A DNA stretch of 64,000 nt from Lepidostoma basale (GCA_022606425.2 JAHDVF020001325.1:1922001-1986000); one strand, 5' to 3'; positions 30,675-41,505 are shown, counted from the first letter of the stretch. Notes: a model not told the origin generated them from the sequence alone. Program-made: numbers and translations.

Positions 30675-31172
30675 AATGGTGCACAATGGTGTTCTTGTAC
30701 CGACCTTTATGTATGGAAGTGAATCATAGAACTGGCAAAAGAAGGATGAAAGTAGAATAAATGCAGTAGAAATGAGATCTCTTAGACGAATGTGTGGATA
30801 CTATGTGTATGATATAGTGTTGAATGAAAACATAAGAAGTGAATGCGGTGTGAATGATGGTGTTATGAGCAAAATAATGGAAGGATCATTAAGATGGTTT
30901 GGACACGTATAGAATGAAATAATGGTAAAAAAGTATATGTTGACGATGTAATAGGAACAAGAAATAGAGGAAGATCGAGGAAAACGTGGCACGATCAAAT
31001 AAATCATATATTGAATTTCGGCCATGTAAGGAGTCAGAGAAATCGACGCGTGTGCATGACACGATGTATGAATGTTGAAGAATCGAGAGAAATATGTCAG
31101 GAAAGAAAAATGTGGCAGTCCAATCCTTCTGCCTACCCCTTCGGGGAGACGGCGTGATGGTTAGTTAGTTAG
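30675..31172 (+). mobile_element. Family A1 copy with shared 5' boundary
   Basis: It starts at aatggtgcacaatggtg, contains all A1 blocks in order (YGSES*NWQKKDESR, MRSLRRMCGYYVYDIV, KIMEGSLRWFGH, RNRGRSRKTWHDQINH, RRVCMTRCMNVEE, ILSAYPFGETA) with a few stops and frameshifts, and ends in GTTAGTTAGTTAGTT. It is the most complete of the copies beginning at this boundary. Confidence 0.85.
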
Positions 31173-31439
31173 TTCTAATATATGCATTCCTGATAATAAT
31201 ATAATTAAAATATATTTATTTTTGATAATTTCCCATGATTGTTATTCATCTTAAAATAGTCTTCTTCTTGCATTTTAAAATAGTATATAATAAACGTAAT
31301 AACAAATAATATATTTTAAATATGTGATTTATGCGTATATAAATTCGGATACATAATTCAATAAAGAATCAAGTGTAAAATAAAATAAATCATCTACAGA
31401 TCAAATCGAATGAATAAATTTATATCCGCTTAGGGCTGC

Positions 31440-31640
31440 TGCTCCATACGGGCCCACTGCGGGAATTCAAATTTCGAACTCGGAATATGGAATCATGGAG
31501 CATGGAACGAGTTTTAATTTCAGTTGATCGCTGGCCGACGAGTGTGGCGGTTGTGCGCGCGCATCTCTGTTCCGTTACGCTCAGACACGCAAGTCGCGAT
31601 TTAAAACACCCCTTCCATTCGCTACACATTTGATTGTGAC
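31440..31640 (+). promoter_or_regulatory. Core-promoter-like block with Inr and DPE
   Basis: In a GC-rich island TCAGTT (31520-31525) matches the arthropod initiator, with the A at 31522 as +1. GGTTG at 31549-31553 matches the downstream promoter element RGWYV at +28 to +32, the required spacing. There is no TATA box at -30. Downstream is a GC-rich then AT-rich leader without an obvious long ORF. It could drive a host first exon or be the promoter of a retroelement; no such element is recognised around it. Confidence 0.4.
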
Positions 31641-31644
31641 ATTT

Positions 31645-32330
31645 CATATGTTTTTTTGTGACAATTTGGTGTAATTTTTTTGCTAGTGTATCTTAAGAAA
31701 TTAAGATAAATATGTAGTTATTAAATTACGTAAAATATTGTTTGCAAATTTCGGATTATAAGTTAAGTGATTTAAATGATAAAACAGTTGAATAAGTTAA
31801 ATTTGTGAAATAAACAAATGATAATTAATATTTATCAACAGTGAATAATTGTTTAAATAAGGAACAACAATAACAAACGTTGCTCAATGTTGACGTTTTA
31901 CAGTTTCAAGGGTGGATTTTGAAGGATTGTATTGTTTTTCGTTTACCTGCTATGAACCTTTTTGGAAGCGGGCCCGACGTGTGAAAAAAAGTTGTAAAAT
32001 TGTAAGCTTTTATGACAACTTGTCTTCCGACAGGTTCTTGATTATTTTATTAGAAAATATTGCTTGTTGGTGTAATTTTATGCGAGAACCTGAAATATTT
32101 TATGTCTTGTTAGGTAGTTAAATTTTACTTTTATTATTTATATTACTTATTTCAATACATTAACATTTAACATATACCCACTATATGTGTATGAAAAATA
32201 TCGTTATTAATTTTGATTTTAAAAAATCTTCACATCATTGCAGCGCAAACATAATTGTAGATACAAAATTGAATGTATGCAAATTTTATTTATCTCTTTG
32301 TTAAAAATATTTTGAATTGTGTTGAATTAT
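31645..32330. other. AT-rich sequence downstream of the promoter-like block
   Basis: A possible 5' leader. Small frames include one at 31912-32121, without an ATG at its start and with no recognised domain. A donor-like ATT|GTAAGC lies near 32001. Confidence 0.35.
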
Positions 32331-32337
32331 TTTTTTT

Positions 32338-32375
32338 ACCCTGATGAAGCTCCCGTGGGACCTAAACCGGTTGGT
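32338..32375 (+). ncRNA. Hammerhead-like motif, ACCGGT family variant
   Basis: The core reads CTGATGA (32341-32347), A, stem II built on TCCC/GGGA, then TAAACCGGTT in place of GAAACCGGTC. Inner stem I pairs ACC (32338-32340) with GGT (32373-32375), and upstream T-run can pair the A-run after 32380. The G to T change before AAA would impair activity. Confidence 0.5.
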
Positions 32376-32389
32376 TCTTAAAAAACAAA

Positions 32390-32640
32390 TTAAATGACAA
32401 GAAGTTTAATTATAGTATATGGAAAAGGCATGTTTCGCCTTTCTAAGGAAATTATCAAACGTGATTATATTTAAGATAATTGAATGATTTTATTGAAATC
32501 TATTGATGGAAGATTATTTTAAATAAATAATATTTGATAATACATTAGAAAAGCGAAACCTGCCATTCCCGTAAACTATAATTAAACTTATAGGCTACCT
32601 ACGTTTTAATCCGTATTATTTATTATGGAATTTTACATCA
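32390..32640. mobile_element. Fold-back repeat family 1
   Basis: Arms gaagtttaattatagta...ggcatgtttcgcctttcta and tagaaaagcgaaacctgcc...actataattaaactta are inverted. The outer right flank ttattatggaattttacatcatagttcaag matches the family. Confidence 0.68.
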
Positions 32641-32929
32641 TAGTTCAAGAATTTAAAAAAATATTTACAAAAATGTCACATCACAAATTAAGCACTTCAT
32701 AGAAAATATATGTTTTTGTTACTTGTTCGTAAATTCGTTACGGCTAAATCAAAATATGTCCATTAGAAGGCATTCAACGCAGGTATTTTTTTTATATAAA
32801 TGCTTCTGTTCGGCAATTTGGAGCATTAATTTAGTAATAACCTGTTGATATATTGTCATTTTATATAACGTGTCACATTTTTTCTGAATGAAAAATTGTG
32901 TGAGATAAACAAAGTAATTTTTTATTCCT

Positions 32930-33215
32930 CTTTTTCTTTTTTATATACTTTGTGAATACAACACTTAAATTATTTTAAAAAATTACATAGACATGTTTCG
33001 GACAAACTGTCCTACAGTAAAGAAACATTTTGAAAAATATTACGAAATTGTTTACATGATCTGACAGATTGATGTTATCATGTAAACAATTTTAAAATAT
33101 TTTAAAAAATGTATCTTTACTGAAGAAGGACAGTTTGTCCGAAACATGGCTATGTAATTTTATTTTTTTAATATAAGTGTTGTATAACAACACAAAGTAT
33201 GGCGTATATAGAAGA
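32930..33215. mobile_element. Fold-back repeat family 2, copy 1
   Basis: Arms atatactttgtgaatacaacact...gacatgtttcggac and gtccgaaacatgg...agtgttgtataacaacacaaagtat are inverted around a 100-bp interior that also pairs (attgtttacatgat/atcatgtaaacaat). The outer sequences are shared with copies at 35.6 kb and 57.3 kb. Confidence 0.8.
33120..33150 (+). ncRNA. Hammerhead motif, perfect stem II, altered cleavage site
   Basis: The core reads CTGAAGA, A, stem II GGACA-GTT-TGTCC (5 perfect pairs), GAA, ACATGG, C. Stem III should be ACATGT; the last T is G here, which changes the base next to the cleavage site. The opposite arm (minus, 32990-33017) keeps GAAACATGTC and stem II but has lost part of CTGANGA. 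Together the arms imply an intact ancestral ribozyme. Confidence 0.62.
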
Positions 33216-33219
33216 AAGT

Positions 33220-33980
33220 TATTATTTTGATACATTTTATCGAAAATATAATAAAATAAAAATCATTAAAAATAGCATCATAGGATAAAAAATCAAATTT
33301 TCAGTTCTAGAAACATAACGTAGCATACCTGTGTGTTATTTTAGCTTGAATTGGATTGGGTTATTTAATTATGGTGATACAATAATATACAGTATTGATT
33401 ATTTCATAAATGGTAGAAGGGGCGATTAGATAATGAAACGAATATTTGTTTAATTATCACAGGAGTTTTTTGTGACAAATGTATATCAATATAAAAATAT
33501 TATCTTGAATGTAAACATAGCAGAAAATTAATGATAAAAAAGGTGTGTAAAAACGTAATGCTCAGAAGCAGTGAAAGTTATAAATAGTCACTATTGTTAG
33601 AAATTAGTAAAAAAAAAAGTTCCTATCCTTATCGCATAAAGTATACATTTTGTTTGATATTAATAAATGTATGCAAATAAAACAGAACGGGTTATAGGAG
33701 TATGTTCACTGTATTCTTATACATTTGAAAAGGGGATGTTTTATATCGCTACTCTATATTTATTACTTTTTTTATTCATTATTCATTTGTCTCACACATT
33801 TTTTTGAATAATCTCTAGATCTATTTATCTATGATATACTAATTTATTAATTTCTAAATGGATTGATTGATATAAATTATAGAAAATCTCTCACTTTCTC
33901 CCTATGGTCATAAACTCTCGCCGAACATTACGTATCATTGATTATATCAGTACATCTTCTCGACATTTGCTTTATGTTAA
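33220..33980. other. AT-rich sequence without recognised features
   Basis: No repeat relatives or genes are seen. Confidence 0.5.
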
Positions 33981-33984
33981 TGAA

Positions 33985-34180
33985 ATATTTTTAAATAGTC
34001 CATTGTTTTGGCCGAAACACTATGATACCTTTACATTTTAAACTGTTAAATTACACAACTTTGTTTTATATATCACAATTGTATTTTATTTTAGGTAGCG
34101 TACGAAACAGCTGTCGCGTAAAATAAAATACAATCGTGATACATAAAACAAAGTTATTTAATTTAACAGTTTGAAATATT
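33985..34180. mobile_element. Fold-back repeat family 3, copy b, centre deleted
   Basis: tagtccattgttttggccg and aaactgttaaattacac...acaattgtattttattttag are followed by gaaacagctgtcgcgtaaa...caatcgtgatac. The inverted arms are present but the hammerhead centre is reduced to GAAACAGCTGTC (34104-34115). Confidence 0.7.
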
Positions 34181-34459
34181 TTTTTATTGTTTCATTAGCC
34201 TCTTAATATTCTCGTATTAATAAATTTCTGTTAATTTAGTTTAAAAACGCATTAAACTTATGTTAACATATTTGTTATATTCTTCCAATCAAAAAAGATA
34301 TTTGCAATTAATATTGTTTCTTCTTATTGCATAATGTTTGTAAAAACATTTTCTAAAATATTATAAAAATAACTTTTTGGTTAGTTTATTTAGGTCTCCC
34401 AAAGATAAAAATTGAACAAAATCGAAACAATACGAGAAAAATGTACTTAAAATATATAT

Positions 34460-34560
34460 AAAAAACTATATTTAGTTAAAATCCACCAATGTTTTTGTCC
34501 TCGACCGGTTTCGGCAGCTTGCTGCCATCCTCTGGGATACCCCATTTTTTAAAATGTTTA
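34460..34560 (-). ncRNA. Hammerhead-like motif, ACCGGT, perfect stem II
   Basis: The minus strand from 34534 reads CAGAGGA, T, stem II GGCAG-CAAG-CTGCC (5 perfect pairs), GAA, palindromic ACCGGT, and C34503. Only the second core base (A for T) departs from CTGANGA. A decayed relative lies at 355-425, with stem II GGCAG-CGAG-CTGCT. Confidence 0.6.
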
Positions 34561-34564
34561 TTGT

Positions 34565-35050
34565 TTTTTTCATTATTTACAAAGAACTTCCACCATGTGT
34601 TCTTCAAAATATTCGTATAAAAATCAATATATTAATGTTTTAGATATACTGAATTTATAGTTTTATAGTGAAAAAGAACAAAACTTGGAGTAAATAAATG
34701 CTTTTCCCAGCTTCCTGTCCTATCTTACATTGTAGATAATAATACTCACTGTAATGTCATGTGTGTATATTGTATTCGGACGAGTGTTAATTTTGTTGAC
34801 CCGGGAATTGGCAAACTAATTTTAAAATTCGATAATGCTATCGCCAATTGCTCAATGTGACCATTTCATAACAATTCAAACACATTAAAAAAGTTATCGC
34901 TTTTAAGGAAACAACATATTTAACAAATTTAAGTAGGGTAATATATGTTTAATCTTATTCAATAATAATATGTATAAAAGATTTCCTTATTCATATATTA
35001 TTTATAATGAATGTTTCCGTTTTTCTAAAATTAATTTATTCAGTTTCAAT
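34565..35050. other. AT-rich sequence without recognised features
   Basis: No repeat relatives or genes are seen. Confidence 0.5.
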
Positions 35051-35054
35051 GTAC

Positions 35055-35545
35055 CAACAATATGCAAACAAACAAACAAATCATTACTATGTTTTGCCAA
35101 AAGAGTAGACAGGGAGAATGGACATTCACAATAGTTTATCCTGACAAACTTTCTTTTTTATATTTATCCACATTCATACAGCGGGTCATACACACACGTC
35201 GATCCATCCGACTTTTATCAAGACGACCTTCAAAATTAGATTAATTTAGTCATGTCATGTCTTCCTCGAGCCCGTACTCCATTCACATTGTTAACGTATA
35301 CCTTCGTAACAATTCTTTCTTCATCCATGGGTCCAAATCAACGTAGTGATCCTTTCATAATACCTACTCAATATTGTTCATAATAATCTCTTCCTTTCTA
35401 CATGCCTTCTTGATATCAGCATTTGAAATTTTCTCGTACTCGTACAACTTTTTAGCACACCTACGTCTAAGGGATCTCATCTCTACAGTATTTATTTAAC
35501 TCTTATCTTTTTTCTGCTAGTTCCATGCTTCGCTTTCGTAAATAT
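35055..35545 (-). mobile_element. Family A2 copy with GTTT tail
   Basis: The plus strand starts aaacaaacaaacaaatcatt, the reverse of a (GTTT)n tail, followed by decayed A-family blocks up to cttcgctttcgtaaa (the YGSEAWN region). It shares the A2 diagnostic stretch aaaattagattaatttagtc. Confidence 0.78.
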
Positions 35546-35618
35546 TATTGTATTTATTTGTCTTTTTCTTTTTTATATACTTTGTATATACAACACTAAT
35601 TAATTTTTATTTTTATTA

Positions 35619-35664
35619 AATATCAGACATGTTTCGGACAACCGAGTACTTCCTCAGTGATATT
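35619..35664 (-). ncRNA. Hammerhead ribozyme motif with three drawable stems
   Basis: The minus strand reads AATATCA, CTGAGGA (35657-35651), a stem II of G-AC/GT-C (three of four pairs), GAAACATGTC (35635-35626), TGATATT. AATATCA and TGATATT pair perfectly over 7 bp as stem I; palindromic ACATGT is stem III; C35626 is the cleavage base. All invariant core bases are intact. Confidence 0.72.
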
Positions 35665-35773
35665 ATAAAGATAATTAAAATATTATAAAATTGTTAACAA
35701 AGTGATCAGTTTTGACAGATCTGTTAAAACTGATATATTTGTAAACAATTTTATAATATTTTAAATATCTTTA

Positions 35774-35821
35774 TAATATCACCGAGAAAGGACCGGGTTG
35801 TCAGAAACATGTCTGATATTA
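35774..35821 (+). ncRNA. Hammerhead-like motif, right arm of family 2 copy 2
   Basis: The core reads CCGAGAA (two changes from CTGANGA), A, stem II GGAC/GTC, GAAACATGTC (35804-35813). Stem I pairs TAATATCA (35774-35781) with TGATATTA (35814-35821), 8 perfect pairs. It is inactivated but structurally clear. Confidence 0.6.
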
Positions 35822-36467
35822 AATAAATAAATTAATTAATTAGTGTTGTATATACAAAGTATTTAAAAAAGAAAAAGATAATTAAAACATCTACAACACA
35901 AAGTATGGCGAACATAGAAGAAAATTATTGTATTTAATCGTAATTGTTATTGTTTCGGAGTTTTACATAAACAATAGTAGTAAATGACTGTGTATTAATT
36001 ATCATATGTAAATCCATTATGTCATTCAATTATTATGCCGTACCTGAGTATCAGGTATGGTGGGTATACCTGCAATAGTTTACCGTACATATTATTATTA
36101 ACCCTTGCACAATGCGCTCATAAGCGTGCGGTTTGAGACAATTTGAATAATCTCAATATTGCGATCTTAACAAAATGAATCAGTTGTAACTTGTACCTAT
36201 TATATAATATAAGTAGGGATACGAAGAAAGGGGTGAAAATTTGCTTTAGTTCAATCCTATTCAAAACAGAATATTAGTCCTTAAAAATCCATTAAGTCAA
36301 GTACTCTGGGTAATGGTTTATCTATTGGCAATTATAATTTGAATGTTTATGTAAGCTTTACACATAACTTAATGTTAAATTAATGAATTATACTAACAAT
36401 AACTTATTTAAGTGAAATATCATTGAATATGGTATTTTTTTAAGCACCTAAACATATTTTTGTAAAC

Positions 36468-36690
36468 TAACTAACTAACAAACTGTCTGTCCTGACATAC
36501 TTCTCTCGGTTTCTCTACATTCATACATCTTGTCATGCACGCACGTCGATTTCTCCGACTCCTCACGTGTCCAACATTTAATATTTGATTGATTTGATCG
36601 TGCCACATTTTTTTCGATCTTCCTCTATTTCTAGATCCGTTCACGCCGTTTACATATACCTTCTTTACCATTCTGTCTTCAATCATTCTT
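36468..36690 (-). mobile_element. Family A1 fragment
   Basis: The minus-strand frame 36686-36471 encodes EDRMVKKVYVNGVNGSRNRG, RSKKMWHDQINQILNVGHVR and RNRRACMTRCMNVEKPREVC. The last 15 codons of the ORF are missing, replaced directly by the GTTAGTTAG tail. Confidence 0.78.
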
Positions 36691-36694
36691 TCGT

Positions 36695-36850
36695 GTTTAT
36701 TGTTTCTTGAACAATGATGTAAAACTCGATATTAAATCATTAATACGAATGAAAACGTTAGTTTTCTGGAAATTTTATTATATTTTATGGGAATGACATG
36801 TTTAGCCCTTCTAAGGCATTTGATAATGCCTTAGAAGGGCGAAACATTGT
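36695..36850. mobile_element. Fold-back repeat family 1, compact copy
   Basis: The left arm is full length (ttgtttcttgaacaatgatgt to gacatgttt). The centre ctaaggcatttgataatgcctta forms a tight hairpin, and the right arm ends after gaaacatt. On the plus strand TTGATAA, T, GCCTT-AGA-AGGGC, GAAAC (36820-36845) shows the hammerhead layout with a decayed core. Confidence 0.65.
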
Positions 36851-37209
36851 ATATATTTGAAAGATGGCTATTAAAATGGACTATTAAAATTATTTTTAAT
36901 GATATTAATGAGTTACACGTCTCAGGATACACATAAGAACATTTATTTTGGAGAAAATATTTTATTTATTATATCTATCTAGATTCGAAGTCGTATCTTT
37001 TTTGTATTATAAATATGACTTGGTTAGATTTAATTTGATAGCCAAATTTTCGATAAGTTGTATATCGAAATAGCTTAGTGGTTGTTGCAGTCGCCTGGAA
37101 AGTGATATGTCGCGAGAAGGCACAAACGAATAATAATTGAAATGCTTTATCTTTTCTTATAAATGTGAGTAATTCAAATTATTGATGCAATTAGTTCTAG
37201 ATCAAATTA

Positions 37210-37520
37210 TTGAATTCAATCCGTCCTTGCGCACCATTGTTGTCTGGTGAATCGTCGTCTTTGTAGGGTTATTGTTATTGGTTAGTTATTATACTTATGG
37301 CTGCGCAGACGCCCGTGGCCGCCTGCGCCACTCCGCGCATGTGCGGGCGTCCCTGATTAATGCCGAATCGCGCGGCGGGACAACGCAGAATAATTGAAAT
37401 CGTAATGGGCCAGTGGGCGCAAGGAAATCGCTTTGCTTATGATCCGCACCTGTCTTCACTCCGGTCCATTGCGCAAACGCGCTGGATCATGCGTGCACAT
37501 TGTAAATAGTAAATCTCAGA
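37210..37520. promoter_or_regulatory. GC-rich single-copy block, possible conserved regulatory DNA
   Basis: The segment is sharply GC-rich compared with its neighbours (tgcgcagacgcccgtggccg, cgaatcgcgcggcggg). It has homeodomain-like TTGATTAATG-type AT cores inside, no ORF, and no repeat relatives in the window. It may be an enhancer or a promoter remnant; this is inferred from composition only. Confidence 0.3.
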
Positions 37521-37524
37521 TCCG

Positions 37525-38520
37525 TCCCTTGATATTTAAAATAATTGATTAAGCACTTTGATTATTTATTTATTTATTTATTTATTAAGCGTAACATACA
37601 GCGATATCAATAACATATATATAAAAGAAACATTTAGAATAATTAAAATAAGGCCAATTACATGCTACCACAAATATAAAATAATAGTTAACAATCAACA
37701 AATGATAGTGAGAAACAAGATTGAAGTTAAACTAAGACAAAATAAGGTATACATAATATTTAAAAGTTGAAATACTTATAGTACTGGAAATAAAAAATAA
37801 AATTAAGATTAAAAAAATATATACGAGTATATACGAGTATTATAATATCACGTAACATCGTGGTCTCATCCGCGCCGAATGATTACTCTTTATACTGGTA
37901 ACAACAGAGGAAGCTTGGTTCTGCACACTGGGAGAAATAACAGTACATGGGGACATCGTTGAAAATATCCATCTGCAACATAAATACGGATATTTGCTTC
38001 CCAAAATGGCGGATTTATCGAATAATCATTTTATACCTTTGATACTTATAAAGTTGCACTTAAGTTTTTTTCACGTATATCTTAGATTAATCCGAAGATA
38101 AACATATCGCACATTTTTGATGTTAGATTTTCTGTTTTCTCTTTTGACTTTTGAACTCTTTTTTCTGACATTTGTACTGTCACGGAATTTGTGTAGCCAG
38201 GTACAAAGATACGCATTAAAATATTTAATGATGTTCATAAAAAACACGATTAGGAACCAGATATAATAATGTCTCGTATACTCACACACTGGGATTTGGT
38301 ATTATTTATTAGAATTATGTGAAACGATTTATTATTGAGATTAAGAATATTGTATTATATTTACAAGACAGATCGAAAGAGATACCTATGTTTGTAATGA
38401 AGAAAAAACTGTTGTTAAGATAACATATTATTATAGATACTAGGCGAATTATTCTTTAGTCTGCATTAAAATTTCTTGTTGTATTTTTATTATGAAGAAG
38501 TATTGTTCATTATGTCTTAT
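37525..38520. other. AT-rich sequence with a (TTTA)n microsatellite
   Basis: (ATTT)n occupies about 37561-37588. The 70- and 72-codon frames here have AT-driven composition and no recognisable domain. Confidence 0.45.
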
Positions 38521-38524
38521 TTTT

Positions 38525-38990
38525 CCTTGCTATAGATCTATGTGGTCTGTTCTCCAGAGGGTTTCATTCATTCGTAATCGGGAAAAAGTTATAAAATCAA
38601 TAAATATTGTTCTCCCGATGATGAAGGCGTAAAAACGTCAAATAATGCCGTAAATAATAAACTGAAATGTGGAATAAATATTATACTATATTAAAATTGT
38701 AGGGTCGTAAACTAGCGTCTTTCTGTGAGGTAGATTCCCAGATGTTATTTCATCTTTTAAGAGGTCTTCCACCATGAGTCAGTGAGGCCGATTATGTAGT
38801 TTAAGACAGAAAAGTTTTGCGGTGTCCATTCTTTGGACATGACCGTACCAGTCCATATTCCACCGTCTACCACATATTTTAATATCTGTGAAGCTGACTT
38901 CACATATCTCTGTTATTCTGGTGTTCTTCACGCGATCTCTTACTGTCTTGCCTGCTGCATGATGTTTGTTATGTTATCTTGTAAAATTTC
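38525..38990 (-). mobile_element. Family E copy, interrupted by a hammerhead repeat
   Basis: The minus strand reads the terminal part of E (agaccacatagatct...), an interruption at about 38576-38715, then SQEMK*HLGIYLT and RPPKR-type codons, with KTLRDRVKNTRITEICEV-like codons up to 38990. It matches 44.1-44.4 kb and the left-edge copy. Confidence 0.7.
38576..38715 (+). ncRNA. Hammerhead-like repeat family 6, inside family E
   Basis: tgttctcccgatgatgaagg...aaaaacgtc matches 8.3 kb and 53.4 kb. The core reads CCGATGA (38615-38621) and GAAAC is reduced to caaat. The insertion splits a LINE tail, so the repeat was mobile after that LINE. Confidence 0.45.
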
Positions 38991-39224
38991 CAACCCTGAT
39001 TTTAGTAGTTCGTTAAGAACAAAATTTAAAAAAATATTTATATGGTTTATACGTGGATAATCTGAAAAAGTGATATATTTCTGAGTTGAAAAAACTTCTA
39101 ATCTAACCAACATGCTGCTTTTCCCATTGGGTAGGAAGAGAGAAATGACCGCGACATTTTTTTTTCGTCATGAAATGCACGGACGTTCAAGTTTCCGACA
39201 TCGAACATGCCCGTGTTTTTAGTA

Positions 39225-39690
39225 TTGTTGTGATTTCTTCTTTTTCTTCTTCTTCCTTAGCCTACTCCCGTCTACTCTTGGACAAAGGTTTCCTCCATTC
39301 GCTTCCATGTCACTCTGTCTTGTGCAGACTGCATCCATGTTATTCCGACGTGTCTATTCAGATCATCTTTCCACCATAGTTGCGGTCGCCCTGCACTTCT
39401 CTTTGACGTCCACGATCTCCAAGTCAGCAGTCTTCTTGTCCATTTTTCATCTGAGCTTCTGTCTACGTAACCTGCCCATTGCTATTTTAGAGTCGCCACC
39501 CGGTGAATGATGTCAGTGACCTTTATTTTTTCTCTCACCGTATCGTTTCTGATTCTGTCTCTTATTCCTAACATGGCTCTTTCCATGGCTCTTTGGGTCA
39601 CTCGTAGTTTCTCGACACTTTGTTTGGACAATGTTACAGTTTTAAGGCCATAAATACCAACTGGCAGAACGCAGGCTTCATAGACTTTTC
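39225..39690 (-). mobile_element. RTE-like LINE family D copy
   Basis: The minus strand encodes, with frame breaks, the YGLKTVTLSKQ, LRVTQRAMERAMLGIRDRI, KVTDIIHRVATLK*QWAGYV and NRHVGITWMQSAQDRVTWK blocks and ends with a GAA-type tail (plus-strand tcttctttttcttcttcttcc). It is close in sequence to the copy at 24.4 kb, so it is probably of similar age. Confidence 0.85.
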
Positions 39691-39694
39691 ATTT

Positions 39695-39945
39695 ATTAAA
39701 TTAGTTGTGTCATATCTTCCTCGATTTATTTTTACATTCGTTCAGCTCATATACTCACTCTTGTAATTGCAGGACTAAAGGTATGCATTTAAACGAATCT
39801 CTAGAAGTATGACAGGATAGGAAAGTGGTCAATCATTCTATATTGTCTGCGTTAACTCCTCTTAAATCTAGAGAAGCGGCCTGCTGGTTATGAACAGTTA
39901 TATACTTATTGTCGGGTATATAATAATTCTATGACAATGGTCGCA
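39695..39945. other. Short unique or heavily decayed sequence
   Basis: The part 39700-39790 (attaaattagttgtgtcatat, ttcctcgatttatttttacattcg) resembles a decayed A2 fragment on the minus strand, and 39800-39890 resembles its plus-strand terminus. Confidence 0.35.
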
Positions 39946-39947
39946 AC

Positions 39948-40005
39948 GATCGGCCGTAGTGGCTGACTTCCTTTTGTACGGTCCGAGCCCCGCTCTGGGA
40001 ACAGA
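39948..40005 (+). mobile_element. Possible degenerate tRNA-like SINE head
   Basis: CGGCCGTAGTGG (39951-39962) is box A-like and GGTCCGAGCCC (39980-39990) is box B-like, but the distance between them is too short for a complete head. It differs from the other SINE family here. Confidence 0.3.
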
Positions 40006-40329
40006 AATGTTATCCGAAAGAATTTCTCATCAAACGCTGAACCAGTTTTAACTGTAAAGGCTGCGAAATATATAATATATCTGGTCCATCGCCTTGACCT
40101 ACGTCAAACATTCCATCAATTCTCGGGATGGACGCGGCGACACGGCAGCTAGCACCGAGTATCATTTACAACCGCAAAGACAAAATGATTCTATAATTCA
40201 ACAAAAATCCTGACTAAGACCATGCGTTTTTGAATTACAATAAAAAATGATCTAATCATATTGCAATATAAAATGCATTTTTTTAACCTTTTTAATTATC
40301 ATTATGCATTAATTTAATTAATTTTCCTT

Positions 40330-40745
40330 TAGATGAGATCCCTTAGACGTATGTGTGTTTAAATTTTGTACGGCTGATTTTCTAATGCAGATATTAGGAA
40401 GGAATGTAAAGCGGAAGAAAATATCATGAACAAAATTATGAAAGGATTCCTACGATGGTTTGGTCACATGGAACGCATGGGCGAAGTAAGAATGATTAGG
40501 AAATTATACGTGAACGATGTGAACGGAGTACGGAGTAGAGGAAAACAGAGCAAAACGTGGTATGACCAAATCAATGAAATTTTAAAGGTCGGCCATGTTA
40601 AAAATCGGAAAAATAGACGTGCGTGTATGACTCGCTGTATGAATGTGGAGGAAGCCAGAAAGGTGTGGCAGGATAGATTAGTATGGCGGTCTATTCTCTC
40701 TGAATCTTCATACAGCCTTTTGGGAAAACGGCGTGATGGTTTGTT
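40330..40745 (+). mobile_element. Family A2 copy, 136-codon frame
   Basis: The frame from 40426 encodes MNKIMKGFLRWFGHMERMGE, RSRGKQSKTWYDQINEILKV, NRKNRRACMTRCMNVEEARK and VWQDRLVWRSILSESSYSLL. Upstream MRSLRRMCV*ILYGUF-type codons with KECKAEENI carry the A2 signature. The tail is GTTTGTTGTTG. The reading frame is nearly clean to the end. Confidence 0.83.
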
Positions 40746-40769
40746 GTTGCAATATTCGAAAACGACACT

Positions 40770-40905
40770 AGAAATTGGAAATGGATCTTTTTGCTTACGG
40801 AAGTTCTGTTCATGGGACTACTCCTCTTACGTTTGATGGGAATATTGTTGGAAATGTGAGCATGACAATGTTCGGGTAGGACAAAGCCTGACGGGTCCGC
40901 TAGTA
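40770..40905 (+). mobile_element. Helitron-like 3' terminus (tentative)
   Basis: The sequence ends caaagcctgacgggtccgctagt just before ataatata. The small GC-rich hairpin followed by CTAGT resembles the 3' ends of lepidopteran Helitrons as I recall them. An upstream piece (cctcttacgt...aatattgttggaaatgtg) recurs at 23.7 kb. Confidence 0.35.
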
Positions 40906-40909
40906 TAAT

Positions 40910-41500
40910 ATATTTAAGAAAGCTTTTATTTAATACAAGTAAAAATTCATCAGTTTTATTTATTATTTATTTTAGACTATATGCATACTTAACGCATTCA
41001 TTTTCGTTCCTTTGATGTGTTGTCCTTTATTTCCTTCTTATTCATAGGTCATTACGTATTCCAGACGAGGAAGTAATGGGAAATTAGTCAGACGGTCACA
41101 AGAAAAGAATGTCGCATTGAATACGTATTCTGAATGCCTTTTTGGAGGATTTCAATCGTATTTGACACCTCGTTCGCTAGTGATTGATCACTGCTTTAAA
41201 ATCTGGCGACCTTCAATATACTTATACGTATCTTCTAATTATAATAAAATATTGACAGTAGTTTAAACATTTACGATTTGAGTTATAAAATACCATATTT
41301 GTATATGTTATTTCTAAATACATAAATATGCATTATTTCACTAACATAAAAACCTGTTATCATCAAAATATTAAAAAATTGTACACGGTGTTTAAAATAG
41401 TTATAATAAAAATTATTAAATGATTTTTAATTAATTTTTAGTTCCATGTTTTTAGACAGACCACATTTTTTGAGAATTTTTGTTTATTGATTTTTAGTGT
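40910..41500. other. AT-rich sequence without recognised features
   Basis: No repeats or genes are recognised. Confidence 0.5.
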
Positions 41501-41505
41501 AACTA

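Larger units (their letters stand above)
35555..35935. mobile_element. Fold-back repeat family 2, copy 2
   Basis: Arms tctttttcttttttatatac...agacatgtttcggac and gaaacatgtctgatatt...aaagaaaaaga are inverted. The centre repeats the ttgtttac/gtaaacaat pair seen at 33.0 kb. It sits just beyond the 5' end of an A2 copy. Confidence 0.82.

Noticed and set aside
31912..32121. 69-codon frame downstream of the promoter-like block as the encoded protein
   Set aside because: It has no ATG start, low-complexity AT-rich codons and no domain; it could be a leader sequence.
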